Source of the DNA: PNAI01 sp035501735 | GTDB taxonomy: Bacteria > Pseudomonadota > Alphaproteobacteria > Rhizobiales > Xanthobacteraceae | Length of the DNA stretch: 64,000 nt | Reading direction: 5' to 3' | Assembly (NCBI GenBank): GCA_035501735.1 | Contig: DATJVR010000027.1 | Coordinates: 1-64,000, forward strand | Notes under the pieces: model-generated | The model's database searches: none | What the model saw: only the letters and a program-made list of their open reading frames with translations | Told to the model about the DNA's origin: nothing | Shown: piece after piece, positions 45,204 through 53,806 of the stretch | Layout: every line of letters begins with the position of its first letter | Position numbering within the stretch: position 1 is the stretch's first letter | Translations under genes and position numbers: made by a program

Positions 45204-45872
45204 ATGAATATCCGCGCATCGATCGTGCCGCTCGGTTTTGCCCTGTGGGCTGCACTCATGTCCCTGTCGGCCTGCGATCAGTCCGCAAATCTGAGCGGCC
45301 CCAAGACCGAGGGCGATGCCGCCCCACAAAACGAAAACATGCCCGCGGTCTATCGGGCGCGCTTCGAAACCAGCAAAGGCGTTTTCGTAGTCGAGGTGCA
45401 TCGCGACTGGGCCCCCAAGGCGGCCGATCGCTTCTATGATCTCGTCAACAGCGGCTTCTACAACGACGCGCGCTTCTTTCGCGTGGTCAAGGGATTCATG
45501 GTGCAATTCGGAATCAGCGGCGATCCAGCCACCATGGCCAAGTGGCGGGATGCCAGGATCGCAGACGATCCGGTCAAGCAGAGCAACAAGCGCGGCTTCA
45601 TTACCTTCGCGACCTCGGGTCCGGACTCGCGCACCACGCAGGTATTCATCAATTTCAAGGACAACGACCGTCTCGACAGCATGGGCTTCTCGCCCTTCGG
45701 TCAGGTTGTCTCCGGCATGAACGTCGTCGACTCCCTGTTCGCCGACTATGGCGAAGGCGCGCCGCGCGGCAGTGGGCCCGAACAGGGCCGCATTCAGACC
45801 GAGGGCAACGCTTATTTGACCAGGAGCTTTCCGAAGCTCGACTTCATAAAGAAGGCCACCATCGAAAAATAA
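45204..45872 (+). CDS. Lipoprotein cyclophilin-type peptidylprolyl isomerase
   Basis: A 222-residue protein with a lipoprotein signal peptide whose lipobox is LSAC (Cys24). The cyclophilin domain follows from about residue 48: RARFETSKGVFVVEVHRDWAPKAADRFYDLVNSGFYNDARFFRVVKGFMVQFG. It continues with GFITFATSGPDSRTTQVFINFKDNDRLDSMGFSPFGQV, where cyclophilins keep the catalytic Arg, Phe and Gln in FFRVVKGFMVQ. It would act in the periplasm, bound to a membrane. It lies between coaD and a secreted hypothetical gene, with a second cyclophilin gene further on. Confidence 0.93.
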   Translation: MNIRASIVPLGFALWAALMSLSACDQSANLSGPKTEGDAAPQNENMPAVYRARFETSKGVFVVEVHRDWAPKAADRFYDLVNSGFYNDARFFRVVKGFMVQFGISGDPATMAKWRDARIADDPVKQSNKRGFITFATSGPDSRTTQVFINFKDNDRLDSMGFSPFGQVVSGMNVVDSLFADYGEGAPRGSGPEQGRIQTEGNAYLTRSFPKLDFIKKATIEK

Positions 45873-45893
45873 AATTGCCTCGGATGTTGCGCC

Positions 45894-46397
45894 ATGCGTG
45901 TTTTGATGCGGAACGGCTTGCTGATCAGTTTGTTGGCCGCTGCGGTCATGGATAGCGCCGCCATCGCCGACAACGGCGCCAACCGCCATCAGGTTTTGCC
46001 GTTTTTGGTCCAGGCCAAGCCGGACGGCAATCCGGAGCGCAAGAAATCCGGGCCGGAACTCAAAACCCTGGACCAGTTCGGCCATGCCATTGCGGCCTGC
46101 TGGAAGCCGCCGAGTCCTGCCGTCGCGCCGCAGGACATCATGATCACCGTGAAGCTTTCTTTCACGCGCGATGGCGAAGTTTTTGGTAGACCCACGCTCA
46201 CCTACATCACGCCCGGCACGACGCCCGAACATGAGCTCGCCTACCGAAAGGCCGTTGCCGATACATTCCTGCGCTGCACCCCGCTGAACCTCAGCAAGGG
46301 ACTGGGCAATGTTATTGCTGGCCGTCCGTTCACCTTCACCTTCGGCAGCGAAAAAGGCCGCAACCGCGCGCAGCGACTCGATCTCTCATTGAGTTGA
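45894..46397 (+). CDS. Hypothetical secreted protein, TonB/TolA-C-like
   Basis: A 167-residue protein with a signal peptide ending around IADN. The mature part HAIAACWKPPSPAVAPQDIMITVKLSFTRDGEVFGRPTLTYITPGTTPEHELAYRKAVADTFLRCTPLNLSKGLGNVIAGRPFTFTF follows the pattern of the C-terminal domain of TonB/TolA-like proteins, where the first Cys-Trp and the second Cys (RCTPL) bracket the fold. The function is unknown. It lies between two cyclophilin genes and is probably part of their operon. Confidence 0.75.
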   Translation: MRVLMRNGLLISLLAAAVMDSAAIADNGANRHQVLPFLVQAKPDGNPERKKSGPELKTLDQFGHAIAACWKPPSPAVAPQDIMITVKLSFTRDGEVFGRPTLTYITPGTTPEHELAYRKAVADTFLRCTPLNLSKGLGNVIAGRPFTFTFGSEKGRNRAQRLDLSLS

Positions 46398-46474
46398 TGA
46401 CACGCGTGACTTATATCTCGTGGATCAATAACCCCCCCCAACCAAAGTAAAACCAGTATCGGTCAGGCAATCTC

Positions 46475-46939
46475 ATGGCATCTTCCGAAAACACGCTGAT
46501 CCTCGAAACCACCAAGGGCAATGTCACCATCGAGATGCGCCCCGATCTCGCGCCCGGCCACGTTGCCCGCATCAAGGAACTGGTGCGCGACGGCTTCTAT
46601 GACGGCATCGTGTTCCATCGCGTGATCGACGGCTTCATGGCGCAGACCGGTTGCCCCCACGGCACCGGCACCGGCGGCTCCGGCAAGAAACTGAAAGCCG
46701 AATTCAACAAGCAGCCGCACGTGCGCGGCACCGTGTCCATGGCGCGCGCGCAGGATCCCAATTCCGGCGATAGCCAGTTCTTCATCTGCTTCGACGACGC
46801 GCCCTTTTTGAACGGTCAGTACACGGTATGGGGCGAGGTGACCGAAGGCATGGAGAACGTGGACAAGATCAAGCGCGGTGAACCGGTGCGCGATCCCGAC
46901 AAGATCGTGAAGGCCTCGATGGCGGCCGACAAAACCTGA
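46475..46939 (+). CDS. ppiB: Cytoplasmic cyclophilin-type peptidylprolyl isomerase
   Basis: A 154-residue cyclophilin with no signal peptide, so cytoplasmic. It speeds cis-trans isomerisation of prolyl bonds. The catalytic block is FHRVIDGFMAQTGCP, with Arg, Phe, Met and Gln as expected, and GTVSMARAQDPNSGDSQFFICFDDAPFLNGQYTVWGEVTEGM is the standard core. It is the second cyclophilin in the cluster and differs from the lipoprotein one in lacking an export signal. A hairpin terminator follows at 46965. Confidence 0.95.
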   Translation: MASSENTLILETTKGNVTIEMRPDLAPGHVARIKELVRDGFYDGIVFHRVIDGFMAQTGCPHGTGTGGSGKKLKAEFNKQPHVRGTVSMARAQDPNSGDSQFFICFDDAPFLNGQYTVWGEVTEGMENVDKIKRGEPVRDPDKIVKASMAADKT

Positions 46940-46964
46940 GGACGCGCGGTTGAGGCCGAAGACA

Positions 46965-46996
46965 AAGGGTCGGCATCCAAGGCCGGCCCTTTTGGC
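46965..46996 (+). terminator. Terminator after ppiB
   Basis: AAGGGTCGGC pairs with GCCGGCCCTT (one G-T pair) around a 6-base loop, followed by TTGGCCGTTGG. It ends the coaD-cyclophilin group before queA. Confidence 0.7.
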
Positions 46997-47150
46997 CGTT
47001 GGGGCTGCCCATTGGTCAGGATGGAACGACGGATGCACCGTTCGACGTCAGAGGCAACCGCCATTGACGCGTTCAGCGATTCCAGGTTCCACGGCAAACC
47101 GTGGTGGCTGCCGCACCTGACGGCGCCGCGAATTTCCGCAAAGATGAGCA

Positions 47151-48224
47151 ATGCGAACTGATTTATTCGATTTCGAGCTGCCGCCGGACCGCATTGCGCT
47201 GCGGCCGATCGTGCCGCGCGACGCTGCGCGGTTGCTGGTGGTGCGCCCCGGCGCCACGCCGGAGCTCGACGACCGAACCGTGCCCGACCTGCCGGAATTG
47301 CTCCGCCCGGGCGATGCGCTCGTGGTCAACGATACGAAAGTCATTGCGGCGCGGCTCATCGGCCGCCGGATAGGGCGCTCGACCGAGGCAAAGATCGAGG
47401 CAACCCTGGTCAAGCGCATTGATGGTTCACGTTGGCGCGCTTTCGTGCGTCCGGCGAAGCGGCTCGCACAGGGCGATACGATCCGCTTCGGCGCGGAGGG
47501 GAGGGTGTGTTTTCTGGAACAGCTCGATGCCACGGTCGAGGACAAAACCGGCGGCGAAGTGACATTGTCTTTTGCCTTCCACGGCCCCGTGCTCGATCAG
47601 GCCATCGCCGAGCGCGGCGACATGCCATTGCCGCCTTACATCGCTTCCAAACGTGCGCCTGATGACCGCGACCGCGACGATTACCAGACCATGTTCGCCC
47701 ACGAAGAGGGTTCGGTCGCCGCGCCAACGGCCGGCCTGCATTTCACCGACACCTTGCTCGCGCGCTTGCAGGCACGCGGCATCGCTTTGCACAAGGTGAC
47801 CTTGCACGTCGGTCCCGGCACCTTTCTGCCCGTCCATGCCGACGATACCGAGGTGCATGAGATGCAGCCCGAATTCGGTATCGTGAGCGAGGCAACCGCG
47901 CAGGCGCTTGATGCCGTGCGCAGCCGAGGTGGCCGCCTTGTCGCCGTTGGATCGACTGCACTGCGGCTGATCGAAACAGCGGCCGAACCGAATGGCACCC
48001 TACGCGCCTTTTCGGGCGAGACCGCTCTATTCATCACCCCCGGCTATCGCTTTCGCGCCGTCGATGTGCTGATGACCAACTTCCACTTGCCGCGCTCCAC
48101 ACTCTTCATGCTGGTTGCGGCATTCTGCGGCCTCGATGTGATGCGCCGCGCCTATACCCATGCAATCGATGCTGATTATCGTTTCTACTCCTATGGCGAT
48201 GCCTGTCTGCTGTTTCGCGCATGA
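47151..48224 (+). CDS. queA: S-adenosylmethionine:tRNA ribosyltransferase-isomerase QueA
   Basis: QueA moves the ribosyl part of SAM to preQ1 in tRNA, forming epoxyqueuosine. The 357-residue product begins MRTDLFDFELPPDRIALRPIVPRDAARLLVV, the normal start, and contains GDALVVNDTKVIAARL, the family block EGSVAAPTAGLHFTDTLLARL and the late NFHLPRSTLFMLVAAFCG, where NFHLP is diagnostic. Its last bases overlap the tgt start as ATGA, so the two queuosine enzymes are translationally coupled. Confidence 0.97.
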   Translation: MRTDLFDFELPPDRIALRPIVPRDAARLLVVRPGATPELDDRTVPDLPELLRPGDALVVNDTKVIAARLIGRRIGRSTEAKIEATLVKRIDGSRWRAFVRPAKRLAQGDTIRFGAEGRVCFLEQLDATVEDKTGGEVTLSFAFHGPVLDQAIAERGDMPLPPYIASKRAPDDRDRDDYQTMFAHEEGSVAAPTAGLHFTDTLLARLQARGIALHKVTLHVGPGTFLPVHADDTEVHEMQPEFGIVSEATAQALDAVRSRGGRLVAVGSTALRLIETAAEPNGTLRAFSGETALFITPGYRFRAVDVLMTNFHLPRSTLFMLVAAFCGLDVMRRAYTHAIDADYRFYSYGDACLLFRA

Positions 48225-49363
48225 CCATGTCTGACGCATTCTCCTTTCGGCTGCTGGCGACCGACGGCGCCGCGCGCTTGGGCGAGATCGCAACGCCCCA
48301 CGGCGTCGTGCGCACGCCGGCATTCATGCCGGTTGGAACGCAGGCCGCGGTCAAAGCCGTCGCCCCCGATGAGCTGCGCCGCTCGGGCGCCGACATTGTG
48401 CTGGCGAACACCTATCACCTCATGCTTCGGCCGGGGGCCGAACGCATCGCCGCGCTCGGCGGCCTGCACAAGTTCATGAATTGGCCGCGGCCGATCCTGA
48501 CCGACTCCGGCGGCTTCCAGGTGATGTCGCTTTCTGAATTGCGCAAAGTCAACGAAGACGCTGTCACGTTCCGCTCGCACGTCGATGGCGACATATTGAG
48601 GCTCTCGCCCGAGCGCGCGATCGAAGTTCAAACCTTGCTCGGCGCCGACATCGCCATGCAACTGGACGAATGCATCGCACTGCCGTCGCCGCGCGCGGAA
48701 ATCGAACGCGCCATGCAATTGTCGCTGCGTTGGGCCGAACGGTCCAAGCGCGCCTTCGAACATGCGCCGCGCGGCCGCGCCTTGTTCGGCATCGTGCAGG
48801 GCGGCGACGTCGCGCAATTGCGTCGCGCTTCCGCACGCGAACTGATCGACATGGGTTTTGACGGTTATGCGGTCGGCGGACTCGCCGTCGGCGAAACCCA
48901 GACCGTCATGCTCAACGTCATCGAAGACATAGCGCCGGCTTTGCCCGCGACCGCCCCGCGTTATCTGATGGGTGTTGGCACTCCCGCCGATCTGCTCGCA
49001 GCGATTTCACGTGGCATGGACATATTCGACTGTGTGTTGCCCACGCGCAACGGCCGCCATGGCGCGGTTTTCACCCGTTTCGGCATGATCAACTTGAAGA
49101 ACGCGCGCCATGCCATTGATCCGCGGCCCCTTGACGAGGAGAGCGCGCATCCTGCCGCACGCGATTATTCGCGCGCCTACCTGCATCATCTCGTGCGCGC
49201 GAACGAGATGCTCGGCGCCATGCTGCTGTCGGCCATCAATCTGTCGTATTACCAGGACATCATGGCCGGTATCCGTGCAGCCATCAGGGAGGGCCGCTTC
49301 GCGGATTTCTGCGCCAAGGTGCGGGAAGGATGGGAGAAAGGCGATCTTCCGGCACTGTCTTAG
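48221..49363 (+). CDS. tgt: tRNA-guanine transglycosylase Tgt
   Basis: Tgt swaps guanine for preQ1 at position 34 of GUN-anticodon tRNAs, the step before QueA. The 380-residue product contains TPAFMPVGTQAAVKAV, the nucleophile region near DSGGFQVMSL and the zinc-site-like NLKNARHAIDPRPLDEESAHPAARDYSRAYLHHL. In classical Tgt the zinc site is CxCx2C...H; here the region reads ARHAIDPRPLDEESAHPAARDYSRAYLHH, so the cysteines are replaced. Classical members have C-x-C in that place, so this copy looks variant. The rest of the enzyme is normal and coupled to queA. Confidence 0.92.
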   Translation: MTMSDAFSFRLLATDGAARLGEIATPHGVVRTPAFMPVGTQAAVKAVAPDELRRSGADIVLANTYHLMLRPGAERIAALGGLHKFMNWPRPILTDSGGFQVMSLSELRKVNEDAVTFRSHVDGDILRLSPERAIEVQTLLGADIAMQLDECIALPSPRAEIERAMQLSLRWAERSKRAFEHAPRGRALFGIVQGGDVAQLRRASARELIDMGFDGYAVGGLAVGETQTVMLNVIEDIAPALPATAPRYLMGVGTPADLLAAISRGMDIFDCVLPTRNGRHGAVFTRFGMINLKNARHAIDPRPLDEESAHPAARDYSRAYLHHLVRANEMLGAMLLSAINLSYYQDIMAGIRAAIREGRFADFCAKVREGWEKGDLPALS

Positions 49364-49459
49364 TTGCAGCGCAAAAAGCCTCGACGGCGCGTCAAAGTAG
49401 CAGCAGAATACGACCCAATGACCGGAGCGCCTGGCTAGTGCTTCGGATGGGGAGGCACC

Positions 49460-49933
49460 ATGGCCATCAATCTCAAGGTCAACGGCCAAATTCGCCGAAC
49501 GAATGCCAAGCCGGACACGCCACTGCTTTACGTGTTGCGAAATGATCTCGCGCTCAATGGCGCGAAGTTCGGGTGCGGACTCGCGCAATGCGGAGCCTGC
49601 ACCGTCCTGATCGACGGCAAAGTAGCGCGCTCCTGCCAGACGCCGATCGAGTCCCTCGCCAACGCCGAGATCACCACCATCGAAGGCATTGGAACGGTCG
49701 ACAGGCCGCATCCGCTGCAGAAAGCGTTCATCGACGAGCAGGCTGCGCAATGCGGCTATTGCACCAACGGCATGATCATGGCCGCGAAGGATTTGCTCGA
49801 TCGCAATCCGCACCCGACGGAAAAGGATGTGCGCGAAGCGCTCGCCGGAAATCTTTGCCGGTGCGGCACGCACGGCAGGATCATCCGCGCAGTCTTACGC
49901 GCGGCTCAAACCGGGGGGAGGACGTCGCCATGA
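49460..49933 (+). CDS. [2Fe-2S] subunit of a molybdenum hydroxylase (IorA-like)
   Basis: A 157-residue iron-sulfur protein of the xanthine dehydrogenase family, closest to IorA of isoquinoline 1-oxidoreductase. The plant-type cluster is GCGLAQCGACTVLIDGKVARSC, and the second cluster is CGYCTNGMIM...CRCGTHGRI. These hold two 2Fe-2S clusters that carry electrons from the molybdenum site. GGGGAGG precedes the ATG. Its stop overlaps the start of the large subunit as ATGA, so the two subunits are made together. No medium FAD subunit is present. Confidence 0.93.
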   Translation: MAINLKVNGQIRRTNAKPDTPLLYVLRNDLALNGAKFGCGLAQCGACTVLIDGKVARSCQTPIESLANAEITTIEGIGTVDRPHPLQKAFIDEQAAQCGYCTNGMIMAAKDLLDRNPHPTEKDVREALAGNLCRCGTHGRIIRAVLRAAQTGGRTSP

Positions 49934-52158
49934 ATGCGCCGACCCTGAATCGCCGCACCTTCGCCAAGGCATTGGGCGGCATTGTGCTCGCCTTCACGCT
50001 CGACCCGCGCCTGCTGCGCGCGCAGGAGGCTCGGCTTCCCGGCAGTCTCAACAACAATCGCATGCTGGATGCCTGGATCCGCATCAACAGCAACGGCACC
50101 GCGACCATATGCACCGGCAAGGTCGAGCTCGGCCAAGGCATCCTCACCGCGCTCGCTCAGATCGCGGCCGAAGAACTCGATTTGCCGCTCAGCGCCATCA
50201 AGATGATTTCCGGCGACACGGCTGCAACGCCGGACGAAGGTCAGACCGCCGGCAGCCAGTCGATCGAAAACAGTGGTACGGCGTTGCGCCTTGCCGCGGC
50301 CGAAGTGCGTTCCATCCTGCTTGATTTTGCGGGCAAACGTTTCTCGATCGCGCCCGAAACGCTCACCACGAGCGACGGCATGATCCATGCCCCCGATGGC
50401 CGCTACATCAGTTATGCCCTGGTGGCCGCGGGCGCCAACCTCAAGCGCGAAGCGACAGCCAAGATCACGCCGAAAAATCCGTCAGCCTACAAGATCGTCG
50501 GCAAGCCGGCTCCGCGCGTCGATCTCCCCGCAAAAGTCTTTGGCGTGGCTGCATTTGTGCAGGACATGCGGCCTTTTGGCATGCTGCACGGGCGTGTGGT
50601 GCGACCGCCGCGCTACGGCTCGACGCTTGAGAGCGTCAACGACGCCGCAGTCAAGGCCATGCCCGGCGTCATCGCCGTGGTGCGCGATGGGTCCTTCTTG
50701 GGCGTCATCGCCGATCGCGAAGAGACCGCGATTGCCGCGCGCCTCGCATTGGCCAAGAGCGCGAAATGGAATCTCGGACCCGAACTGCCCGATCCCAATA
50801 ACATTTACGAGTATCTGAAATCGCTGCCGAGCAAGGACAATTCCATCGGCATCAAGGAAGCGCCGCTGCTCGCAGGCGGCCGCATGTACCAGGCGATCTA
50901 CACCAAGCCGTATCTGGCGCACGCCTCGATTGGTCCGTCCTGCGCGCTTGCCGAGATGCGCGGCGGCAAGCTGACCGTGTGGACGCATTCGCAGGGTGTA
51001 TTCCCGCTGCGAAGCGAGCTGGCGAAGACCTTGAAGATGCCGATCGCCTCCATCCGCTGCGTGCACGTCGAGGGATCCGGCTGCTACGGTCACAATGGCG
51101 CCGACGATGTTGCCGTCGATGCCGCGCTGCTCGCGCGCGCCACGCCCAATCGGCCGATCCGGCTGCAATGGATGCGCGACGACGAATTCGCCTGGGAGCC
51201 CTATGGTCCGGCGATGGCGATGCAAGTGAAGGCCGCGCTCGATCCGGAAGGCCGCATCTACGATTGGCAATATGAACTGTGGAGCAACACCCACACCACG
51301 CGCCCGCAGTCGACCAGCGGCACCAATGTTCTCGCCGCCTGGTATCTGGCCGAGCCGCAGAAAATGGGACCGCCCACCAGCCCGCCGCAGCCGGCCGGCG
51401 GTGGCGACCGCAATTCCATTCCGTACTACGAGTTCGCCAATCAGCGGGTCATCCATCACTTTGTCCAGGACATGCCGATCCGTGTATCGGCACTGCGCAC
51501 GCTCGGCGCCTACGCCAACGTGTTCACGATCGAGTCCTTCATCGACGAACTCGCCTATGCCATCGGCGCCGATCCGATCGCTTTCCGCCTCGCGCATTTG
51601 AAAGATCCGCGCGCGCGCGCGGTGATCGAGAAGGTCGCGGCCATGGCCGATTGGAAGCCGGGCAGGCTGGGTGAGGGTTCGCGCGGCCGTGGCATCGGAT
51701 TTGCCCGATACAAGAATCTGCAGACCTATGTGGCCGTTGTCGCAACCATCGAAGTTGATCGCGCCTCCGGCCGCTTGCGCGTTCCGCAAGCCTGGGCCGC
51801 GGTCGATTCCGGTCTGGTCATCAATCCCGACGGTCTCGTCAACCAGATCGAAGGCGGCATGATTCAATCGGCGAGCTGGACGCTGTACGAGGAAGTGCAG
51901 TTCGACAAGAGCGGCATTCTCTCGCGCGACTGGGCGAGCTATCCGGTGATCACAATGCCGGATGTTCCCAAGATCAGCGTGGAACTGATCAATCGACCCG
52001 GCGAACGGCCGCTCGGAGCCGGCGAGGCCTCGCAAGGGCCGATGGCGGCCGCGATCGGCAACGCGTTTGCGAACGCCACCAGCAAGCGCGTGCGTTCGCT
52101 GCCGCTCAGCCCGGAACGCGTGAAGGCTGCGCTCGAAAGCAACTCTTCGTCAGGCTGA
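49930..52158 (+). CDS. Molybdopterin-binding subunit of a molybdenum hydroxylase (IorB-like)
   Basis: A 742-residue large subunit. The N-terminus NRRTFAKALGGIVLAFTLDPRLLRA looks like a twin-arginine signal, so the complex would be exported folded with its cofactor. Family blocks are IRINSNGTATICTGKVELGQGILTALAQIAAEEL, SGDTAATPDEGQTAGSQSIENSGTALRLAAAEVR and the late GAGEASQGPMAAAIGNA with the catalytic Glu (GEASQGP). Length and order match IorB. The substrate is unknown; relatives oxidise N-heterocycles or aldehydes. It is coupled to the iron-sulfur subunit. No cytochrome c or XdhC-type maturation gene is nearby. Confidence 0.92.
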   Translation: MNAPTLNRRTFAKALGGIVLAFTLDPRLLRAQEARLPGSLNNNRMLDAWIRINSNGTATICTGKVELGQGILTALAQIAAEELDLPLSAIKMISGDTAATPDEGQTAGSQSIENSGTALRLAAAEVRSILLDFAGKRFSIAPETLTTSDGMIHAPDGRYISYALVAAGANLKREATAKITPKNPSAYKIVGKPAPRVDLPAKVFGVAAFVQDMRPFGMLHGRVVRPPRYGSTLESVNDAAVKAMPGVIAVVRDGSFLGVIADREETAIAARLALAKSAKWNLGPELPDPNNIYEYLKSLPSKDNSIGIKEAPLLAGGRMYQAIYTKPYLAHASIGPSCALAEMRGGKLTVWTHSQGVFPLRSELAKTLKMPIASIRCVHVEGSGCYGHNGADDVAVDAALLARATPNRPIRLQWMRDDEFAWEPYGPAMAMQVKAALDPEGRIYDWQYELWSNTHTTRPQSTSGTNVLAAWYLAEPQKMGPPTSPPQPAGGGDRNSIPYYEFANQRVIHHFVQDMPIRVSALRTLGAYANVFTIESFIDELAYAIGADPIAFRLAHLKDPRARAVIEKVAAMADWKPGRLGEGSRGRGIGFARYKNLQTYVAVVATIEVDRASGRLRVPQAWAAVDSGLVINPDGLVNQIEGGMIQSASWTLYEEVQFDKSGILSRDWASYPVITMPDVPKISVELINRPGERPLGAGEASQGPMAAAIGNAFANATSKRVRSLPLSPERVKAALESNSSSG

Positions 52159-52160
52159 AA

Positions 52161-52616
52161 TTATTTCACCACCGTCAGCGTGATGGTCGAGCTTGCGGTG
52201 CGACCTTCCTTATCCTTCACATCGAGACGAAGCACATGATTGCCGGGCGGAACCTCGGCCGCAGCCATGGTGATGCCGTCCTTCGTCACATAGGATTTGA
52301 TGCGGTCGGACAGGTCGACCTGCGGAACCTTCAGATAGGTCAGCTTGACGCTCGCGGGATCGACGTCGACGTTGTTCCGCGCGATGAACTTGATCTTCAG
52401 CATCATCGGCGATTTCACGGTCGTCGCCCCGAGGGCCGGCGATATTTGCTCGATGGCGGGGCCGCGGGTGAGACCGCGGGTGACCATGCTGGCGTCCTGC
52501 GACGGCGGCAGCTTGGCCTCCGACTCCGAAATCAGCATCTGCGCTGCGGATACGCGCGGAACTGCAAAGCTCAATAGCAATGCGCCGATGAGCACTGTCA
52601 ATTTGGGACGCCACAT
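52161..52616 (-). CDS. Hypothetical secreted protein
   Basis: A protein of about 151 residues with a signal peptide (MWRPKLTVLIGALLLSFAVPRVSA). The mature end, PASVKLTYLKVPQVDLSDRIKSYVTKDGITMAAAEVPPGNHVLRLDVKDKEGRTASSTITLTVVK, is a beta-sandwich of bacterial immunoglobulin type. I do not recognise the full family. It is convergent with the molybdenum hydroxylase gene, with a two-base gap, and could be unrelated to it. ATG 52616 is chosen over an open frame to 52703 that lacks a signal. Confidence 0.65.
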   Translation of the reverse strand: MWRPKLTVLIGALLLSFAVPRVSAAQMLISESEAKLPPSQDASMVTRGLTRGPAIEQISPALGATTVKSPMMLKIKFIARNNVDVDPASVKLTYLKVPQVDLSDRIKSYVTKDGITMAAAEVPPGNHVLRLDVKDKEGRTASSTITLTVVK

Positions 52617-52745
52617 GGTGGATGATCTCCCTTGTGCCGACCGGCTAACGATCGGATCAATCAACGTCGCCCGTTGCGTTCCAGAATCGCTCAATTTTGG
52701 CAAAATTTCAACGCGCCGAATTCTTCAGGCCGCTCCGTAGGATAG

Positions 52746-53504
52746 CTATTTCAGGAACTCCCAAAGTCCGGTCACAATCGAGATCACCGCTGAACCGAAG
52801 CCCAGTATCGAGGAGACCATTGACCGCACCGACTTCAAGGTGAATTTGGGCTTGCCTTTTCCATCCCCGAATTGCTCCACCAGGAACCGGGCAATCCATT
52901 CGATCACGAAGTTCGGCTTTGCCGATGGCGAGTAGATTGCGATCAGCATGTGTCGGCTGATGACTCCAGTCAGATATCCGAATGCGATACTCGAGCCGTA
53001 GATCGCATCCTCCCTCCATTCATAGGCATTCGCCGGTAGCCACGGTTTGTTATCCTGATAGGCCACGACGGCGTCACCCGATAGGATTGCGGCAAAAGCG
53101 ACCACCATTGCGCCGAGTAATTCATAAACGAGATTGGATTTTTCCGATTCTCGACAAGCCAAACCAAAGAAAAAGGGTATCGCCATCCAAGCCACCCTCA
53201 AATAAAGCAGCTTTGAATCCGCGACGATGATGATCAAAAAGTGCGCCGCCAAAAGACCAATATAGGTCAGCGCATACGATTCCAATGGAGTGAACGCGGG
53301 CCCGTGATGCCGCGCCGCCGCCCGGTGCATATGACTTTCGATCTCGGGTGCGAGGTGCTCGGCGGCATTGTCGAGCGCCGCAATGCGGGCGCTCATGACG
53401 TTGATTTTCTCGAGCAGGGGTTTGACGACAAACAACTCGCTATGGCAGTGCTTGCAGACCACTGCCTCATCCTTGACTTCTTCCGCGCAGTAAGGACAGC
53501 GCAT
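52746..53504 (-). CDS. Zinc-ribbon multi-pass membrane protein
   Basis: A protein of about 252 residues. The N-terminus MRCPYCAEEVKDEAVVCKHCHSEL is a C4 zinc ribbon (Cys pairs CPYC and CKHC). A helical stretch of about 40 residues follows, then about four transmembrane helices (YALTYIGLLAAHFLIIIVADS, LRVAWMAIPFFFGLACR, ELLGAMVVAFAAILSGDAVV and IAFGYLTGVISRHMLIAIY). The C-terminal tail is cytoplasmic or amphipathic with a last hydrophobic end. Zinc ribbon plus membrane suggests a binding or sensing role; I do not know the family. ATG 53504 starts the ribbon. Confidence 0.75.
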   Translation of the reverse strand: MRCPYCAEEVKDEAVVCKHCHSELFVVKPLLEKINVMSARIAALDNAAEHLAPEIESHMHRAAARHHGPAFTPLESYALTYIGLLAAHFLIIIVADSKLLYLRVAWMAIPFFFGLACRESEKSNLVYELLGAMVVAFAAILSGDAVVAYQDNKPWLPANAYEWREDAIYGSSIAFGYLTGVISRHMLIAIYSPSAKPNFVIEWIARFLVEQFGDGKGKPKFTLKSVRSMVSSILGFGSAVISIVTGLWEFLK

Positions 53505-53806
53505 CGGCCCCCAATCCGCAGGCTGGCGAGTTTTGCCGGCCGGCATCCGCGATTCGATGATGGTGCGAATTTATCCCAATCACCAATGAGTTGACGGAAT
53601 ATAGCGCAGAAAAAGCTGCCGCCAAATGCAAAGCAACCATGCCGGGCACGATGTGTTCGACATCGCACCGCGTCTCTATTCTGCCGGTCCCGCGATCGTC
53701 TGCTTGCGGTCGTTGCTGTGATAACATGCCGCGTATCGGCGCTCTGGTCGGGGTCGGCGCCGCCCTTTAAGACCTGAAGCCAACAGAGGGAGTGAGGGAA
53801 CGTATC
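53505..53806. other. Intergenic region, 302 bases
   Basis: This region holds the divergent promoters of the zinc-ribbon membrane gene and the third Bug gene. I see no hairpin, repeat or small open frame of note beyond the GAGGGAG-type purine run before 53807. Confidence 0.4.
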
